Source: Acidaminobacter sp. JC074
GTDB lineage: Bacteria; Bacillota; Clostridia; Peptostreptococcales; Acidaminobacteraceae
Reading direction: 5' to 3'
DNA: 64,000 nt
Assembly: GCF_022496765.1 (NCBI RefSeq)
Contig: NZ_VANV01000005.1
Location: 124,001-188,000, forward strand
In this document: positions 39,995-48,386 of the stretch, piece after piece
How positions within the stretch are numbered: position 1 is the stretch's first letter
Layout of the letters: each line of letters starts with the position of its first letter
The notes under the pieces: model-generated
Seen by the model: only the letters and a program-made list of their open reading frames with translations
What the model was told of the DNA's origin: nothing
Database searches by the model: none
Translations under genes and position numbers: made by a program

Positions 39995-40105
39995 CTAATA
40001 AACCATAGTGCTTAATAATAATTCTCTCTCTATGCTTAATTTTGTCATAGCTTTCTTTGCTTGATGTCTTTTGTACTCTCTTCTTGCTTTCTTTAAGTTT
40101 TTCAT
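39995..40105 (-). CDS. Tiny basic protein (36 aa)
   Basis: A 36-residue frame begins MKNLKKARREYKRHQAKKAM and ends ERELLLSTMVY. It has an AGAGGTG ribosome binding site seven bases before the ATG. The head is extremely basic and the tail hydrophobic, the same plan as the array at 3918-4710. I do not recognise the family. It follows the 23-residue frame by 16 bases and probably shares its transcript. Confidence 0.55.
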   Translation of the reverse strand: MKNLKKARREYKRHQAKKAMTKLSIERELLLSTMVY

Positions 40106-40121
40106 ATCGTCACCTCTTATC

Positions 40122-40193
40122 TTAAATCAGTCGCTGGCTTCTCTTAGTGTTCTTATTCACACGGACAGCAACTTTATGTTTTGTCGTTTGCAT
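40122..40193 (-). CDS. Tiny basic protein (23 aa)
   Basis: A 23-residue frame reads MQTTKHKVAVRVNK then NTKRSQRLI. It is preceded by AAGGAGGT, seven bases before the ATG, among the best ribosome binding sites in the window. It carries a net charge of about +8 and has no acidic residue. Function unknown; it could bind RNA or be an antimicrobial or leader peptide. A TGTTG/CAACA dyad and a TATACT box lie upstream near 40218-40250. Confidence 0.55.
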   Translation of the reverse strand: MQTTKHKVAVRVNKNTKRSQRLI

Positions 40194-40206
40194 ACCAACG
40201 ACCTCC

Positions 40207-40490
40207 TTTTCTTTATCTTACACTGATAGTATATATTGTTGTGATAAGGCAACATCAATAGGCAATTTAAAATTTTTTTAACTTTTTTTTAAGAGACTAT
40301 GGCCATGGGTCTACACTTTGCCGCTTTTAATTGTATAAAGATGTTCGAAAAATTGAGACAATTATTACAATCATTTAATAAACAAGTTCCTGCATAGAAA
40401 TACACTTTTTTCAGATTGAAAGAATTGGCTATTTTCAATACTTTGAGCGTCGAAACGTTTTCCTATTCTGTATATTCATGCATAAAAAAA
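40207..40490. other. AT-rich region upstream of the tiny genes
   Basis: On the minus strand the sequence contains TTGCCT, TATACT and a TGTTG/CAACA dyad near 40218-40250 that may form the promoter of the tiny genes. From 40261 to 40490 I see no gene, repeat or convincing site. Confidence 0.35.
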
Positions 40491-40512
40491 AGTGTTGGGT
40501 TAACCCAACACT
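40491..40512. terminator. Palindromic terminator
   Basis: AGTGTTGGGTTAACCCAACACT is a perfect 22-bp palindrome that includes the stop codon of the leftward gene. It is followed on that strand by TTTTTTTTATG. Confidence 0.8.
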
Positions 40513-41719
40513 AACGTTCTCCTAAGAATCCATAGAAACTTACACGATTGGTTACACTAAAGTACTCATCGTCCTTCTCGCCTTCTTCAGCATAGGAAGT
40601 TTCATATTCGTCTTTCATAACAAAGCCTAAATCCTTTAAGTAACCTTGAATGTCTTTCTTCTTAAAGAGCTTGTATTGCTCCTGAGACAATTCTTCATTA
40701 GACTTGTATTTATCAAATAACATGTAAGTACCTAATAGCTTACATGATGCCTTATAATAATCATTGATTTGTTGATGAAGCACACCATGATTTCTAAAAG
40801 AGTAATTACTCATACCGAAGAAATCAACAATGTAATCCACAGATCGATGCTTCATTGGCATACATATATAATCAGAACATATGAAAACAATTTTTTTCTT
40901 GACACCACTACGTTCAAATACCTTTTTTAAATACTTAAGCTTACTGTAATCATAATCCACTGCAACATAAGTCATATCATCTGGTAAATGATTGTATATA
41001 TGACTTAAGAAGATACCATTACCGACACCAAGTTCTAACATCAACTGATGACCTTCGGGCTTGATGCTTCTATAAGACCATTCCATAGCAGCATAAAGAT
41101 TGTCTAGAAAGTGACTGTCCGTTTCATCCACATACCTGATAACATATGAATCATCTGTTTCTTTTGTTATCTTCATGGTTTCACGGTCAATTAAGATGCC
41201 ATCCACAATCTCAATGCTATAGCCGCAATCGCAAGACATCTGACCGCTTATTATCATGTTCTCTTGAATGTCAGCAGAATCAAGCTTTAGACTCTTTTGA
41301 CAATCTGGACAATATATATTTGGTAAGAAAGTCAAGTCAATGCCAAGCATGACTGGTTCTTGTTTGAATTCTTCATCTAACTTGTTGACCTTGTTTTCAA
41401 GAAGCGTAATTTTATCATCTAAAAGCTCTCTCTCCCTAATAAGCTTTTTCATCTTGTTCTTGAAAAAAGATCTATAATGTTGTTTTTCCTGCCCCATTGA
41501 CAATTTTGAGAATCGACTAAGTAAAAAGATATTCTTGATTTCCTGTAAAGTAAAATCCATATCCTTCATTTCCTTGATTCTCTCTAAATCAATGGTACAT
41601 CTATCATCGAATCGAAAGTATTTCCCCTCTTTAGGCGGTACCAATAGACCCAAGGTTATGTAGTGTCTGATGGTATCAATACTGGTCGATGTCTTTTTAG
41701 AAAATTCACCTATACGCAT
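40511..41719 (-). CDS. MerR-family regulator fused to a SAM methyltransferase
   Basis: This 402-residue protein joins three parts. Residues 1-70 form a MerR helix-turn-helix (MRIGEFSKKTSTSIDTIRHY, GLLVP, FRFDD). A coiled coil (about 78-120) follows. Then comes a zinc-ribbon-like knob with C137-x2-C140 and C163-x-C165, and a class I methyltransferase domain with the SAM motif LELGVGNG (228-235) and YVAVDYDYSKL. The layout recalls rRNA methyltransferases of the RlmA type joined to a MerR regulator. The ATG at 41719 is well spaced from GGGAGGG. What is methylated, and whether DNA binding responds to SAM or a drug, is unknown. Confidence 0.8.
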   Translation of the reverse strand: MRIGEFSKKTSTSIDTIRHYITLGLLVPPKEGKYFRFDDRCTIDLERIKEMKDMDFTLQEIKNIFLLSRFSKLSMGQEKQHYRSFFKNKMKKLIRERELLDDKITLLENKVNKLDEEFKQEPVMLGIDLTFLPNIYCPDCQKSLKLDSADIQENMIISGQMSCDCGYSIEIVDGILIDRETMKITKETDDSYVIRYVDETDSHFLDNLYAAMEWSYRSIKPEGHQLMLELGVGNGIFLSHIYNHLPDDMTYVAVDYDYSKLKYLKKVFERSGVKKKIVFICSDYICMPMKHRSVDYIVDFFGMSNYSFRNHGVLHQQINDYYKASCKLLGTYMLFDKYKSNEELSQEQYKLFKKKDIQGYLKDLGFVMKDEYETSYAEEGEKDDEYFSVTNRVSFYGFLGER

Positions 41720-41781
41720 ATTTTCCCTCCCCACCTACAGTATATCAAACTTAATCCATACATACCATGACACTGACTCTT

Positions 41782-42120
41782 TTACTTTGTTAAAAATATC
41801 AAGTACAGGCAGATACCAACATGGATTAAAAAGCATGTCAAGTAGAGCCACTTGGATGAAAACTGAAACTGATTATTGTACATAGACTTGTTGTTGATAT
41901 GGTCATGATCTGACAAAATTTCAGAACCACCATATACGGCAGATTCGCTTAAGTTCACTTGTTCATCTAATCTAAAAATACCTCTGTAGGCTATATAAGC
42001 ATAAAAAGCCCCCCATATGGCAATCAGTGTGACAAGCTCGAAATTTGAGAACACTTTTATTGTGACTAATTCAACTACTAGTAAAACAACCAATACCAAA
42101 TACTTACCATACCGCTTCAT
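41782..42120 (-). CDS. Small membrane protein of unknown function
   Basis: A 112-residue protein has two hydrophobic helices near the N-terminus (about 6-24 and 30-46) and a third at the C-terminus (about 93-110). A soluble stretch lies between, with DEQVNLSESAVYGGSE and SDHDHIN. No family is recognised. I prefer the second of two adjacent ATGs (42120), given the AAAGGAG site. It lies 62 bp upstream of the MerR-methyltransferase start on the same strand and may be co-transcribed with it. Confidence 0.6.
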   Translation of the reverse strand: MKRYGKYLVLVVLLVVELVTIKVFSNFELVTLIAIWGAFYAYIAYRGIFRLDEQVNLSESAVYGGSEILSDHDHINNKSMYNNQFQFSSKWLYLTCFLIHVGICLYLIFLTK

Positions 42121-42238
42121 CATGTCTCCTTTTCTGTCAGATGCTTATTTACATATACTTATAATATCATACAATATCTGTTAGAAAAATGAAGAATAAA
42201 TTAAAAGAGCAAGTTAGAAAACTAACTTGCCCATTTCA

Positions 42239-43861
42239 TTAAGCTTTGTACATCTTATCAATTTCTGCTTGTAAATCTTTATCATCTAAGTATTCATCAA
42301 ACTCCATCAACTTATCGAATGTACCGTTTGGTGTTAACTCAATAACTCTGTTTGCTATTGTTTGAATGAACTTATGGTCATGTGATGTAAACAACATTGT
42401 ACCTTTGAAGGCAATCAAACCATTGTTAACTGCTTGAATAGATTCAAGGTCCAAGTGATTTGTTGGTTCATCTAATAATAGAACATTGGCACCTGATAAC
42501 ATCAATCTTGAGAACATACAACGTACTTTCTCACCACCTGATAAAACAGAGGCATTTTTTAAGGCTTCTTCACCAGAGAATAGCATTTTTCCTAAGAAAC
42601 CTCTGATAAATGTTTCATCTTTCTCATTTGGTGAGTACTGTCTTAACCAGTCTACTAGATTGTATTCAGAACCTTCGAAGTAGCTTGTATTGTCTTTAGG
42701 AAGTTGACAACGAGATGTTGTTACACCCCATTTGAAAGTACCTTCGTCTGGCTCCATCTCGCCCATAAGGATTTCAAATAATGTTGTTCTAGCAAGTTCA
42801 TTTCTTGCCATAAAGATAATCTTGTCACCCTTATTCACAATGAAGCTTACATTATCTAATACCTTTTCGCCATCAATAGTCTTAGAAATACCTTCTACTG
42901 TTAAAATCTCCTTACCAGCTTCTCTTTCTGGTGTAAAACCAACAAAAGGATATCTTCTTGAAGATGGTTGAATATCATCTACAGTGATCTTATCTAAAAG
43001 TTTCTTTCTAGATGTCGCTTGTTTTGCCTTAGAAGCATTTGAGCTAAATCTAGCAATGAAGTTTTGAAGTTCTTTGATTTTTTCTTCTTTCTTCTTGTTT
43101 TGGTCTTTCATTAATTTAAGAGCTAATTGAGAAGACTCATACCAGAAGTCGTAGTTACCAACAAATAACTTAACTTTACTAAAGTCAATATCCACCATGT
43201 GTGTACACACCTTGTTTAAGAAGTGACGGTCATGGGATACAACCAGTACTGTGTTCTCATAATTTAATAAGAATTCTTCTAACCAGTTAATTGCTCTAAA
43301 GTCCAAGTGGTTTGTAGGCTCATCCAGAAGTAGGTTATCTGGGTTACCGAATAAAGCTTGTGCTAAAAGTACCTTTACTTTTTCTCCACCTTGTAATTCA
43401 CTCATTAACTTGTAATGCATGTCTTTAGTAATACCAAGACCCATTAACATTTTTTCTGCATTTGTCTCAGCATCCCATCCATCAAGTTCTGCAAACTCAC
43501 CTTCAAGTTCTGCTGCCTTAATACCATCTTCTTCAGTAAAATCTGGCTTTGCATATAATGCATCTTTTTCTTGCATGATTTCATAAAGTCTTTTATGACC
43601 CATGATAACTGTATCTAATACTGTGAATTCATCAAACTTAAAGTGGTCCTGTTCTAAAACAGCCATTCTTTCATTAGGTGACATAGAAACAGAACCTGTA
43701 TTAGCTTCTACTTGGCCTGATAAAATTCTTAAGAAAGTTGACTTACCTGCACCATTTGCACCGATAACACCATAGCAGTTACCATTCGAGAATTTGATAT
43801 TAACATCTTCAAATAATTTCTTGTCTCCAAATCTGAGACTTACATCTGTAACATTAATCAT
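42239..43861 (-). CDS. ABC-F family ATPase (YbiT/YkpA-like)
   Basis: This 540-residue cytoplasmic protein has two ATPase domains and no membrane part. ABC-F proteins bind ribosomes and modulate translation, and some protect against antibiotics. Domain 1 has Walker A GANGAGKS, signature LQGGE and LLLDEPTNHLD. Domain 2 has LSGGE and LLLDEPTNHLD, but its Walker A is altered (FMARNELARTTLFE), which is usual for the YbiT/YkpA group. The linker is rich in lysine (KLMKDQNKKKEEKIKELQ). There is no good ribosome binding site next to the ATG; the nearest GGAGGAG is 27 bases upstream (see leader). Confidence 0.92.
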   Translation of the reverse strand: MINVTDVSLRFGDKKLFEDVNIKFSNGNCYGVIGANGAGKSTFLRILSGQVEANTGSVSMSPNERMAVLEQDHFKFDEFTVLDTVIMGHKRLYEIMQEKDALYAKPDFTEEDGIKAAELEGEFAELDGWDAETNAEKMLMGLGITKDMHYKLMSELQGGEKVKVLLAQALFGNPDNLLLDEPTNHLDFRAINWLEEFLLNYENTVLVVSHDRHFLNKVCTHMVDIDFSKVKLFVGNYDFWYESSQLALKLMKDQNKKKEEKIKELQNFIARFSSNASKAKQATSRKKLLDKITVDDIQPSSRRYPFVGFTPEREAGKEILTVEGISKTIDGEKVLDNVSFIVNKGDKIIFMARNELARTTLFEILMGEMEPDEGTFKWGVTTSRCQLPKDNTSYFEGSEYNLVDWLRQYSPNEKDETFIRGFLGKMLFSGEEALKNASVLSGGEKVRCMFSRLMLSGANVLLLDEPTNHLDLESIQAVNNGLIAFKGTMLFTSHDHKFIQTIANRVIELTPNGTFDKLMEFDEYLDDKDLQAEIDKMYKA

Positions 43862-43895
43862 TTTTAATTACGCCATACTTATGTATGACTCCTCC
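43862..43895 (-). promoter_or_regulatory. Unusual translation leader of the ABC-F gene
   Basis: GGAGGAG (43895-43889) is followed by a CATAC/GTATG hairpin (43887-43874) and then a start-stop unit ATG GCG TAA. Two codons later comes the ABC-F ATG (43861) in the same frame. The mini frame ATG lies in the 3' arm of the hairpin. Translation may start there and reinitiate, or the hairpin may bring the site closer to the real ATG. Confidence 0.45.
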
Positions 43896-44007
43896 TTTTC
43901 TTATGTTAATCTATGTCAAGTTGAGTATTCAACTCATTTATTATACACTCTTTGACTTAAGAAATAAATAAATTTTTTCAATTATTTACTCCATACCCAA
44001 AAGAAAA

Positions 44008-44028
44008 AGAGTATAACAAGTATACTCT
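44008..44028 (-). terminator. Terminator of the aldo/keto reductase gene
   Basis: AGAGTATA/TATACTCT with a five-base loop overlaps the stop codon and is followed by TTTTTCTTTTGG on the minus strand. Confidence 0.75.
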
Positions 44029-45187
44029 ATAATCTCCAATGGTCTTCATTCAATTCATAAGGCTTACTTAATAGATTATCTACCTCTTTTAAGCGGTCGA
44101 TGATCTCAATGCCCTGTGGACATTGAGGTTCACATTTACCACACTCAATACAAGCTGATGCTCTTTGTTCATCCTTGTATTTTTCTTGATAAGTATAAGC
44201 TGCAATATCAATATCCTCATACATAAATGCCTTGTTGTAGTTGGTAAAGTTGCCAGGAATATTGACACCTGCAGGACAAGGCATGCAGTACTTACAATCT
44301 GTACATGGCACCTTAATTCTTGCCTCTATGGCTTTCTTTACTTCCAAGTACTTTTTAGATTCTTCTTCTGCTATAACATCAGCCTCTAAACGTGCTGCTA
44401 TTTCAATATTTTCTTTCATCTGATCTAAGGTAGACATACCTGATAAAATGGTTTTAACATTTTTAAAGTTTGCTGCCCATCTTAAAGCTCTTTCAACTGG
44501 CGTCATGTTTTTGCCGTCATCCCAAATATCCGTAATTGATTCAGGAAGATTGGCTAACTGACCACCCTTTAAAGGTTCCATAATTGCGATTGGTACACCC
44601 TTAGACTCTGCATATTCAATGGCTTCAACAGTTGCCTGTTCATCAATGTCCTTGTAGTTCATTTGAATCATTGCAAGTGTCCAATTGTATGAATCTAAAA
44701 TCTTAGGAAATACTTCTTTCTTATCATGGAATGAAAACGCAGCTTCTTTAATTTTGCCTTTTTCAATCATTTCATCTAAAAATCTAAAACATCCTAAGTC
44801 TTTGATCTTTTCAAATCTCTCCTCACCTAAAGCATGGAGCAAATAAATATCAATGTAATCTACATCTAATTTTTCTAACTGCTCATCTAAGTACTTTTCA
44901 AAATCCTCATATTTTTCTACTTTCCATACTGGATTTTTAGTAACTAAGATTGCCTTTTCTCTATAACCATCCTTTAAGGCCTTTCCAACAACCGTTTCAC
45001 TGTTTTCCTCATGATAAGGATAGGCTGTATCAATATAGTTAATGCCATTATCAAGTGCATAGCGAATCATCTCAATGGCTTTCTCTTCATCGATATCACC
45101 ATATTTACCATCAATGACAGGCATTCTCATACACCCAAATGCAAGTATTGACGATTCATAGTTTTCGTTAATCTTTCTGTACTTCAT
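44027..45187 (-). CDS. Aldo/keto reductase with C-terminal ferredoxin-like domain
   Basis: This 386-residue protein joins an aldo/keto reductase barrel (about 1-290) with two iron-sulfur cluster motifs. The barrel shows the catalytic region NYIDTAYPYHEE (D, Y) and the following ILVTKN lysine and LLHAL histidine. The C-terminus has CTDCKYCMPCPAG (about 298-310) and CIECGKCEPQCPQG (about 352-365). This fused type is common in strict anaerobes. It probably reduces a carbonyl compound with electrons from NADPH or ferredoxin; the substrate is unknown. I used the ATG at 45187, spaced from AAGGAG, not the upstream GTG. Confidence 0.93.
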   Translation of the reverse strand: MKYRKINENYESSILAFGCMRMPVIDGKYGDIDEEKAIEMIRYALDNGINYIDTAYPYHEENSETVVGKALKDGYREKAILVTKNPVWKVEKYEDFEKYLDEQLEKLDVDYIDIYLLHALGEERFEKIKDLGCFRFLDEMIEKGKIKEAAFSFHDKKEVFPKILDSYNWTLAMIQMNYKDIDEQATVEAIEYAESKGVPIAIMEPLKGGQLANLPESITDIWDDGKNMTPVERALRWAANFKNVKTILSGMSTLDQMKENIEIAARLEADVIAEEESKKYLEVKKAIEARIKVPCTDCKYCMPCPAGVNIPGNFTNYNKAFMYEDIDIAAYTYQEKYKDEQRASACIECGKCEPQCPQGIEIIDRLKEVDNLLSKPYELNEDHWRL

Positions 45188-45222
45188 ACACACTCCTTTT
45201 TACTTAGCGTCCCTAAATAATA

Positions 45223-45414
45223 TTATACTATATTCTTAGTCCATTGGGAAATTAATATATTAACAGGGATAAAACTCTTATTCCCATTAATTGCAATCAA
45301 CGTGTCACACATGCATATAATACCACCATAGCCAATATCTAAACCTGTTTTATTTAAAAGTGAAAACTTCTTAACTTCAATATTCTTAGGAATATATCTG
45401 TCAAAATGTTGCAT
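45223..45414 (-). CDS. Small protein of unknown function (63 aa)
   Basis: A 63-residue frame starts MQHFDRYIPKNIEVKKFSLL and contains a GLDIGYGGIICMCDTLIAI stretch with a CMC pair. An AGGGAGAAG site stands five bases before the ATG. I do not recognise it. It lies between the YdjC-like gene and the aldo/keto reductase on the same strand and could be part of their transcript. A 36-bp palindrome sits just before its ribosome binding site. Confidence 0.5.
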   Translation of the reverse strand: MQHFDRYIPKNIEVKKFSLLNKTGLDIGYGGIICMCDTLIAINGNKSFIPVNILISQWTKNIV

Positions 45415-45428
45415 AAGACTTCTCCCTC

Positions 45429-45464
45429 TTAGGATAAAGTAAAGTACACTTTATTTTATCCTAA
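45429..45464. repeat. 36-bp palindrome upstream of the 63-aa gene
   Basis: TTAGGATAAAGTAAAGT pairs with ACTTTATTTTATCCTAA around a central AC, giving 17 pairs including one G-T. There is no T-run next to it on either strand to make a good terminator. It could be a regulator binding site or an mRNA stabiliser. The core AAAGTACACTTT is symmetric. Confidence 0.7.
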
Positions 45465-45476
45465 AAAAGGACCGAG

Positions 45477-46148
45477 TTAAACTCGATCTGTAAGCTCAAT
45501 ATCATAATCCTTAATCATCTGTTTGACATAGGGATTAACCAGTATGGAATGCTCAATGACTCTTGATTCACGGTAATTGGACAACTCTATAAGTTGACCA
45601 CATAAAAATCCCGGTTTGACAACCACTTCTAAGAAATCTGCCTTCTGCTGAAACAACATAAAAAGTGTATCCGCACTCGCTCGATTGCCATGAAACACAT
45701 CTGTATAATCATACTTGCCACGAACAGGTAAACCAAATTTATGGCCTAACTGAACAAGCAGATCAAAAATAGCTTGTTCCTTTAAATGATAGGCTTGATA
45801 GGTCGTAAGAAATCTGATGTCAATATTCAAATCAAGTGCCTTTTTGATCTGACATTCAAACTCCTCTTCTATAGCCTTTAAAACTTGATCATCTAAATCA
45901 TGCTCTGGCTTTAAAAAGCCATATTCCATCAAAAGATCTAAGTCTTTGACTGGCTTACCATGTGTTACATTTAAAGACAAACCAATACCGACATCTAAAG
46001 TTTCAATCAAATTCAGTGCATGACCTGTAAGCTTTAAATTCATTATCAAGGAAACACTTGTGACGATACCTTCAACACAAGCATCATAAATACCATAATT
46101 GATTCCCTTTGTTAAGCCGAAATCTTCAGCAGTTATCATTACTCTCAT
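45477..46148 (-). CDS. YdjC/ChbG-family carbohydrate deacetylase-like protein
   Basis: This 223-residue protein resembles the YdjC family (ChbG removes an acetyl group from chito-oligosaccharides). The first metal ligand region is kept as MITAEDFGLTKGIN, with the acidic pair ED. The second, usually GLHLNLT-G, reads GLSLNVTHG, so the histidine is replaced by serine, though a histidine occurs five residues later. The third, usually rich in histidine, reads TYQAYHLKEQ. The enzyme may therefore have changed metal binding or be inactive. GGAGA precedes the ATG at 46148. The protein is shorter than the typical 250 residues. Confidence 0.7.
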   Translation of the reverse strand: MRVMITAEDFGLTKGINYGIYDACVEGIVTSVSLIMNLKLTGHALNLIETLDVGIGLSLNVTHGKPVKDLDLLMEYGFLKPEHDLDDQVLKAIEEEFECQIKKALDLNIDIRFLTTYQAYHLKEQAIFDLLVQLGHKFGLPVRGKYDYTDVFHGNRASADTLFMLFQQKADFLEVVVKPGFLCGQLIELSNYRESRVIEHSILVNPYVKQMIKDYDIELTDRV

Positions 46149-46355
46149 AGTTTCTCCATTATCTACTAACAATCATGTTCACCTAAAGATAATCTGTTCA
46201 TCCTGAAAATTATAGCAAACATCCTTTTGAACTTCTTCATCGTCGTCTACAATAATCGTACCATTAGAACAAAAGCAGTTCAAACAAAAGGACCACATAA
46301 TTCGAGTATAATCGCATTACATGGTCAAACTACTAATATTTAGACTATAATCGTA

Positions 46356-47093
46356 TTAATTCATTTCCAGTAAATACTTCCAGTATTTCTTAGGCATAAA
46401 AGATCTTTGGAGTTTGGGATTGATTCTTTCCTTAATAGCAATGTGTTTGTGAAAAGTCTTCCAAAGAGACTGATACAAGAGTTCTTCATCATCTAGTTCA
46501 TAGTCGTCTAAGCCGAAAAATTCGTTGACGTACCACTGGGTCTTATCATAAAAGACAGCTAAGTTTCTTTCAACGTCATGGATGACCCAGATCTGGTCAT
46601 GCAGCCTATGAGAAAAGTGTTCTGCCAAAAGAGGGACTTGGTTATAAGTAGGTGCAAACTCGCAGTAATAAATACCTCCCTTAAGCTTTACAAACCTGAC
46701 AAGACCAACAAAGAGATGGGTTTCCCTGCCTACCGAGTTCGCCAAATCAACAACAGGTGCTACATAAGGATGTGTCACATGCATGATGACTTCAGGACCA
46801 TTTTTAAAGCCAAATCTTAAAAGCTGATAAATATGACTTGCCACATCATAGTCTTCTGAGAAGAAGGCATTAACAATTTTATGAAAGAAAGTTTCTGAAA
46901 GCTTTTCGACGATAGCAAGACCTACCTTATGGGATTTTTCTAAATCAGTTACAATAAATCTTGCTTCATGAAATAGATTGGCTTCGTACTGGTAAGTATT
47001 ATAGATACCTTTTACATCGTCCTTTGAATAATAGCCCTCATATACGCATGTTAACATGCCCTCAAATGACCCATCATATAAATAGACAACCAT
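46356..47093 (-). CDS. DNA metabolism protein, TIGR03915 family (DUF4130)
   Basis: This 245-residue protein matches the TIGR03915 family, always found beside the radical-SAM protein encoded just upstream. It begins VVYLYDGSFEGMLTCVYE and includes VTHPYVAPVVDLANSVGRETH, GLVRFV and FAPTYNQVPLLAEHF. The end PKLQRSFMPKKYWKYLLEM is typical. In some species this domain is fused to a uracil-DNA glycosylase domain, so a DNA repair role is likely. Its ATG is one base after the upstream stop codon, and GGAGG lies inside the end of that gene, so the two are co-translated. The reaction is unknown. Confidence 0.9.
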   Translation of the reverse strand: MVVYLYDGSFEGMLTCVYEGYYSKDDVKGIYNTYQYEANLFHEARFIVTDLEKSHKVGLAIVEKLSETFFHKIVNAFFSEDYDVASHIYQLLRFGFKNGPEVIMHVTHPYVAPVVDLANSVGRETHLFVGLVRFVKLKGGIYYCEFAPTYNQVPLLAEHFSHRLHDQIWVIHDVERNLAVFYDKTQWYVNEFFGLDDYELDDEELLYQSLWKTFHKHIAIKERINPKLQRSFMPKKYWKYLLEMN

Positions 47094-47094
47094 T

Positions 47095-48372
47095 TTATCC
47101 ACCTCCAAACAAAGTCGGATACTGCTCAAACATAGAGATCTGATCCACATGAATTTTCTTGGCCACAGGATCAATAATGAGCATGCGATTTCTAATTTTT
47201 TCTGAATCTATATCAATTTCACCATAGTACTTACCCTGACAGGTTAGAAAGTATTTGGCACGCTTTAAAACCACACCCATCTTCTTTAAATCCAAATAAG
47301 TAACCGGACCAAACCTTCTGGACTGGAGTATTCTTCTAGCCGTAATGTTACCAATGCCAGGCACTCTTAAAAGTTCCTCTATGGATGCCTTGTTGACTTC
47401 AACTGGGAAAAAACCGATGTGCTTTAAGGCCCAGTTACACTTGGGGTCCACTTCTAAGTCCAATGATGGAAATTCTTTTGAAAGTATTTCATCTGCCTGA
47501 AAACCATAAAATCTTAGTAACCAATCTGCTTGGTAAAGCCTGTGCTCTCTAAGTTTTGGATGTTTAACCGTTGAAGGCAGCAGTGAGTTGTTTTGTACAA
47601 TAGGTACATAACCTGAATAATAAACCCTCTTCATGGCGATCTTATTGTACATGGCTTCAGATAATTTGATAATGGAGAAGTCTGTATCTTGAGTGGCTCC
47701 AATCATCAATTGAGTTGTTTGACCTGCTGGCATAAATGGTTTTGCATGTCTGTATATTTTTACTTCTTTTTTGTTCTGGATGAGTTTATCCTTTAAATAA
47801 CCCATAGGCAGTAACATCTTCTTCTGGCTTTTTTGAGGCGCCAAAAGCTTCAAACTTTTCTCAGTCGGTAGTTCCAAGTTGATTGACATCCTATCCACAT
47901 AAAGGCCTGCCTCATCTAAAAGTTTTTGGTCTACACCTGGTATGGCCTTCATATGAATATAACCATTGTATCTTTCTTCAAGCCTAAGAATTTTTACGAC
48001 TTGAATCATACGTTCCATGGTATACTCTGGACTATGTTTAATGGCAGAAGAGATAAAAAGACCCTCAATATAGTTTCTTCTATAAAAGTTCATGGTGATA
48101 TCTACAAGCTCTCTAGGTGTAAACTCTACTCTAGGAAAATCTGCACTCCTTCTATTGACGCAATAAGCGCAGTCGTAGACACAGTCATTTGTATAAAGCA
48201 CCTTTAGGAGTGAGACACAACGGCCATCTGCTGCCCATGAATGACAAATGCCAGGTAAAGACGTATTACCAGTCATGCCTTCTTTCTTTTTTCTATCACT
48301 GCCACTTGATGAACAAGATACGTCGTACTTTGCTGATTCTGCTAAGATTTTTAGTTTTTCTAACAATTCCAT
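47095..48372 (-). CDS. Radical-SAM DNA modification/repair protein, TIGR03916 family
   Basis: This 425-residue radical SAM protein has the cluster motif C64-x3-C68-x2-C71 (CVYDCAYC). It starts MELLEKLKILAESAKYDVSC, a family hallmark. The C-terminal part carries a helix-hairpin-helix DNA-binding segment (VEVNKASIEELLRVPGIGNITARRIL, about residues 330-360). The family is annotated as a putative DNA modification or repair protein and always pairs with TIGR03915. AGAGGTG precedes the ATG. A LexA box lies just upstream, so the pair probably belongs to the SOS response. The lesion handled is unknown. Confidence 0.93.
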   Translation of the reverse strand: MELLEKLKILAESAKYDVSCSSSGSDRKKKEGMTGNTSLPGICHSWAADGRCVSLLKVLYTNDCVYDCAYCVNRRSADFPRVEFTPRELVDITMNFYRRNYIEGLFISSAIKHSPEYTMERMIQVVKILRLEERYNGYIHMKAIPGVDQKLLDEAGLYVDRMSINLELPTEKSLKLLAPQKSQKKMLLPMGYLKDKLIQNKKEVKIYRHAKPFMPAGQTTQLMIGATQDTDFSIIKLSEAMYNKIAMKRVYYSGYVPIVQNNSLLPSTVKHPKLREHRLYQADWLLRFYGFQADEILSKEFPSLDLEVDPKCNWALKHIGFFPVEVNKASIEELLRVPGIGNITARRILQSRRFGPVTYLDLKKMGVVLKRAKYFLTCQGKYYGEIDIDSEKIRNRMLIIDPVAKKIHVDQISMFEQYPTLFGGG

Positions 48373-48386
48373 AAAAACACCTCTTC

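Noticed and set aside
39976..40014. A short plus-strand frame after AAAAGGAG at 39976 (ATG at 39986, nine codons)
   Set aside because: It is antisense to the end of the 36-codon basic gene and very short; the site-like sequence is probably coincidence.
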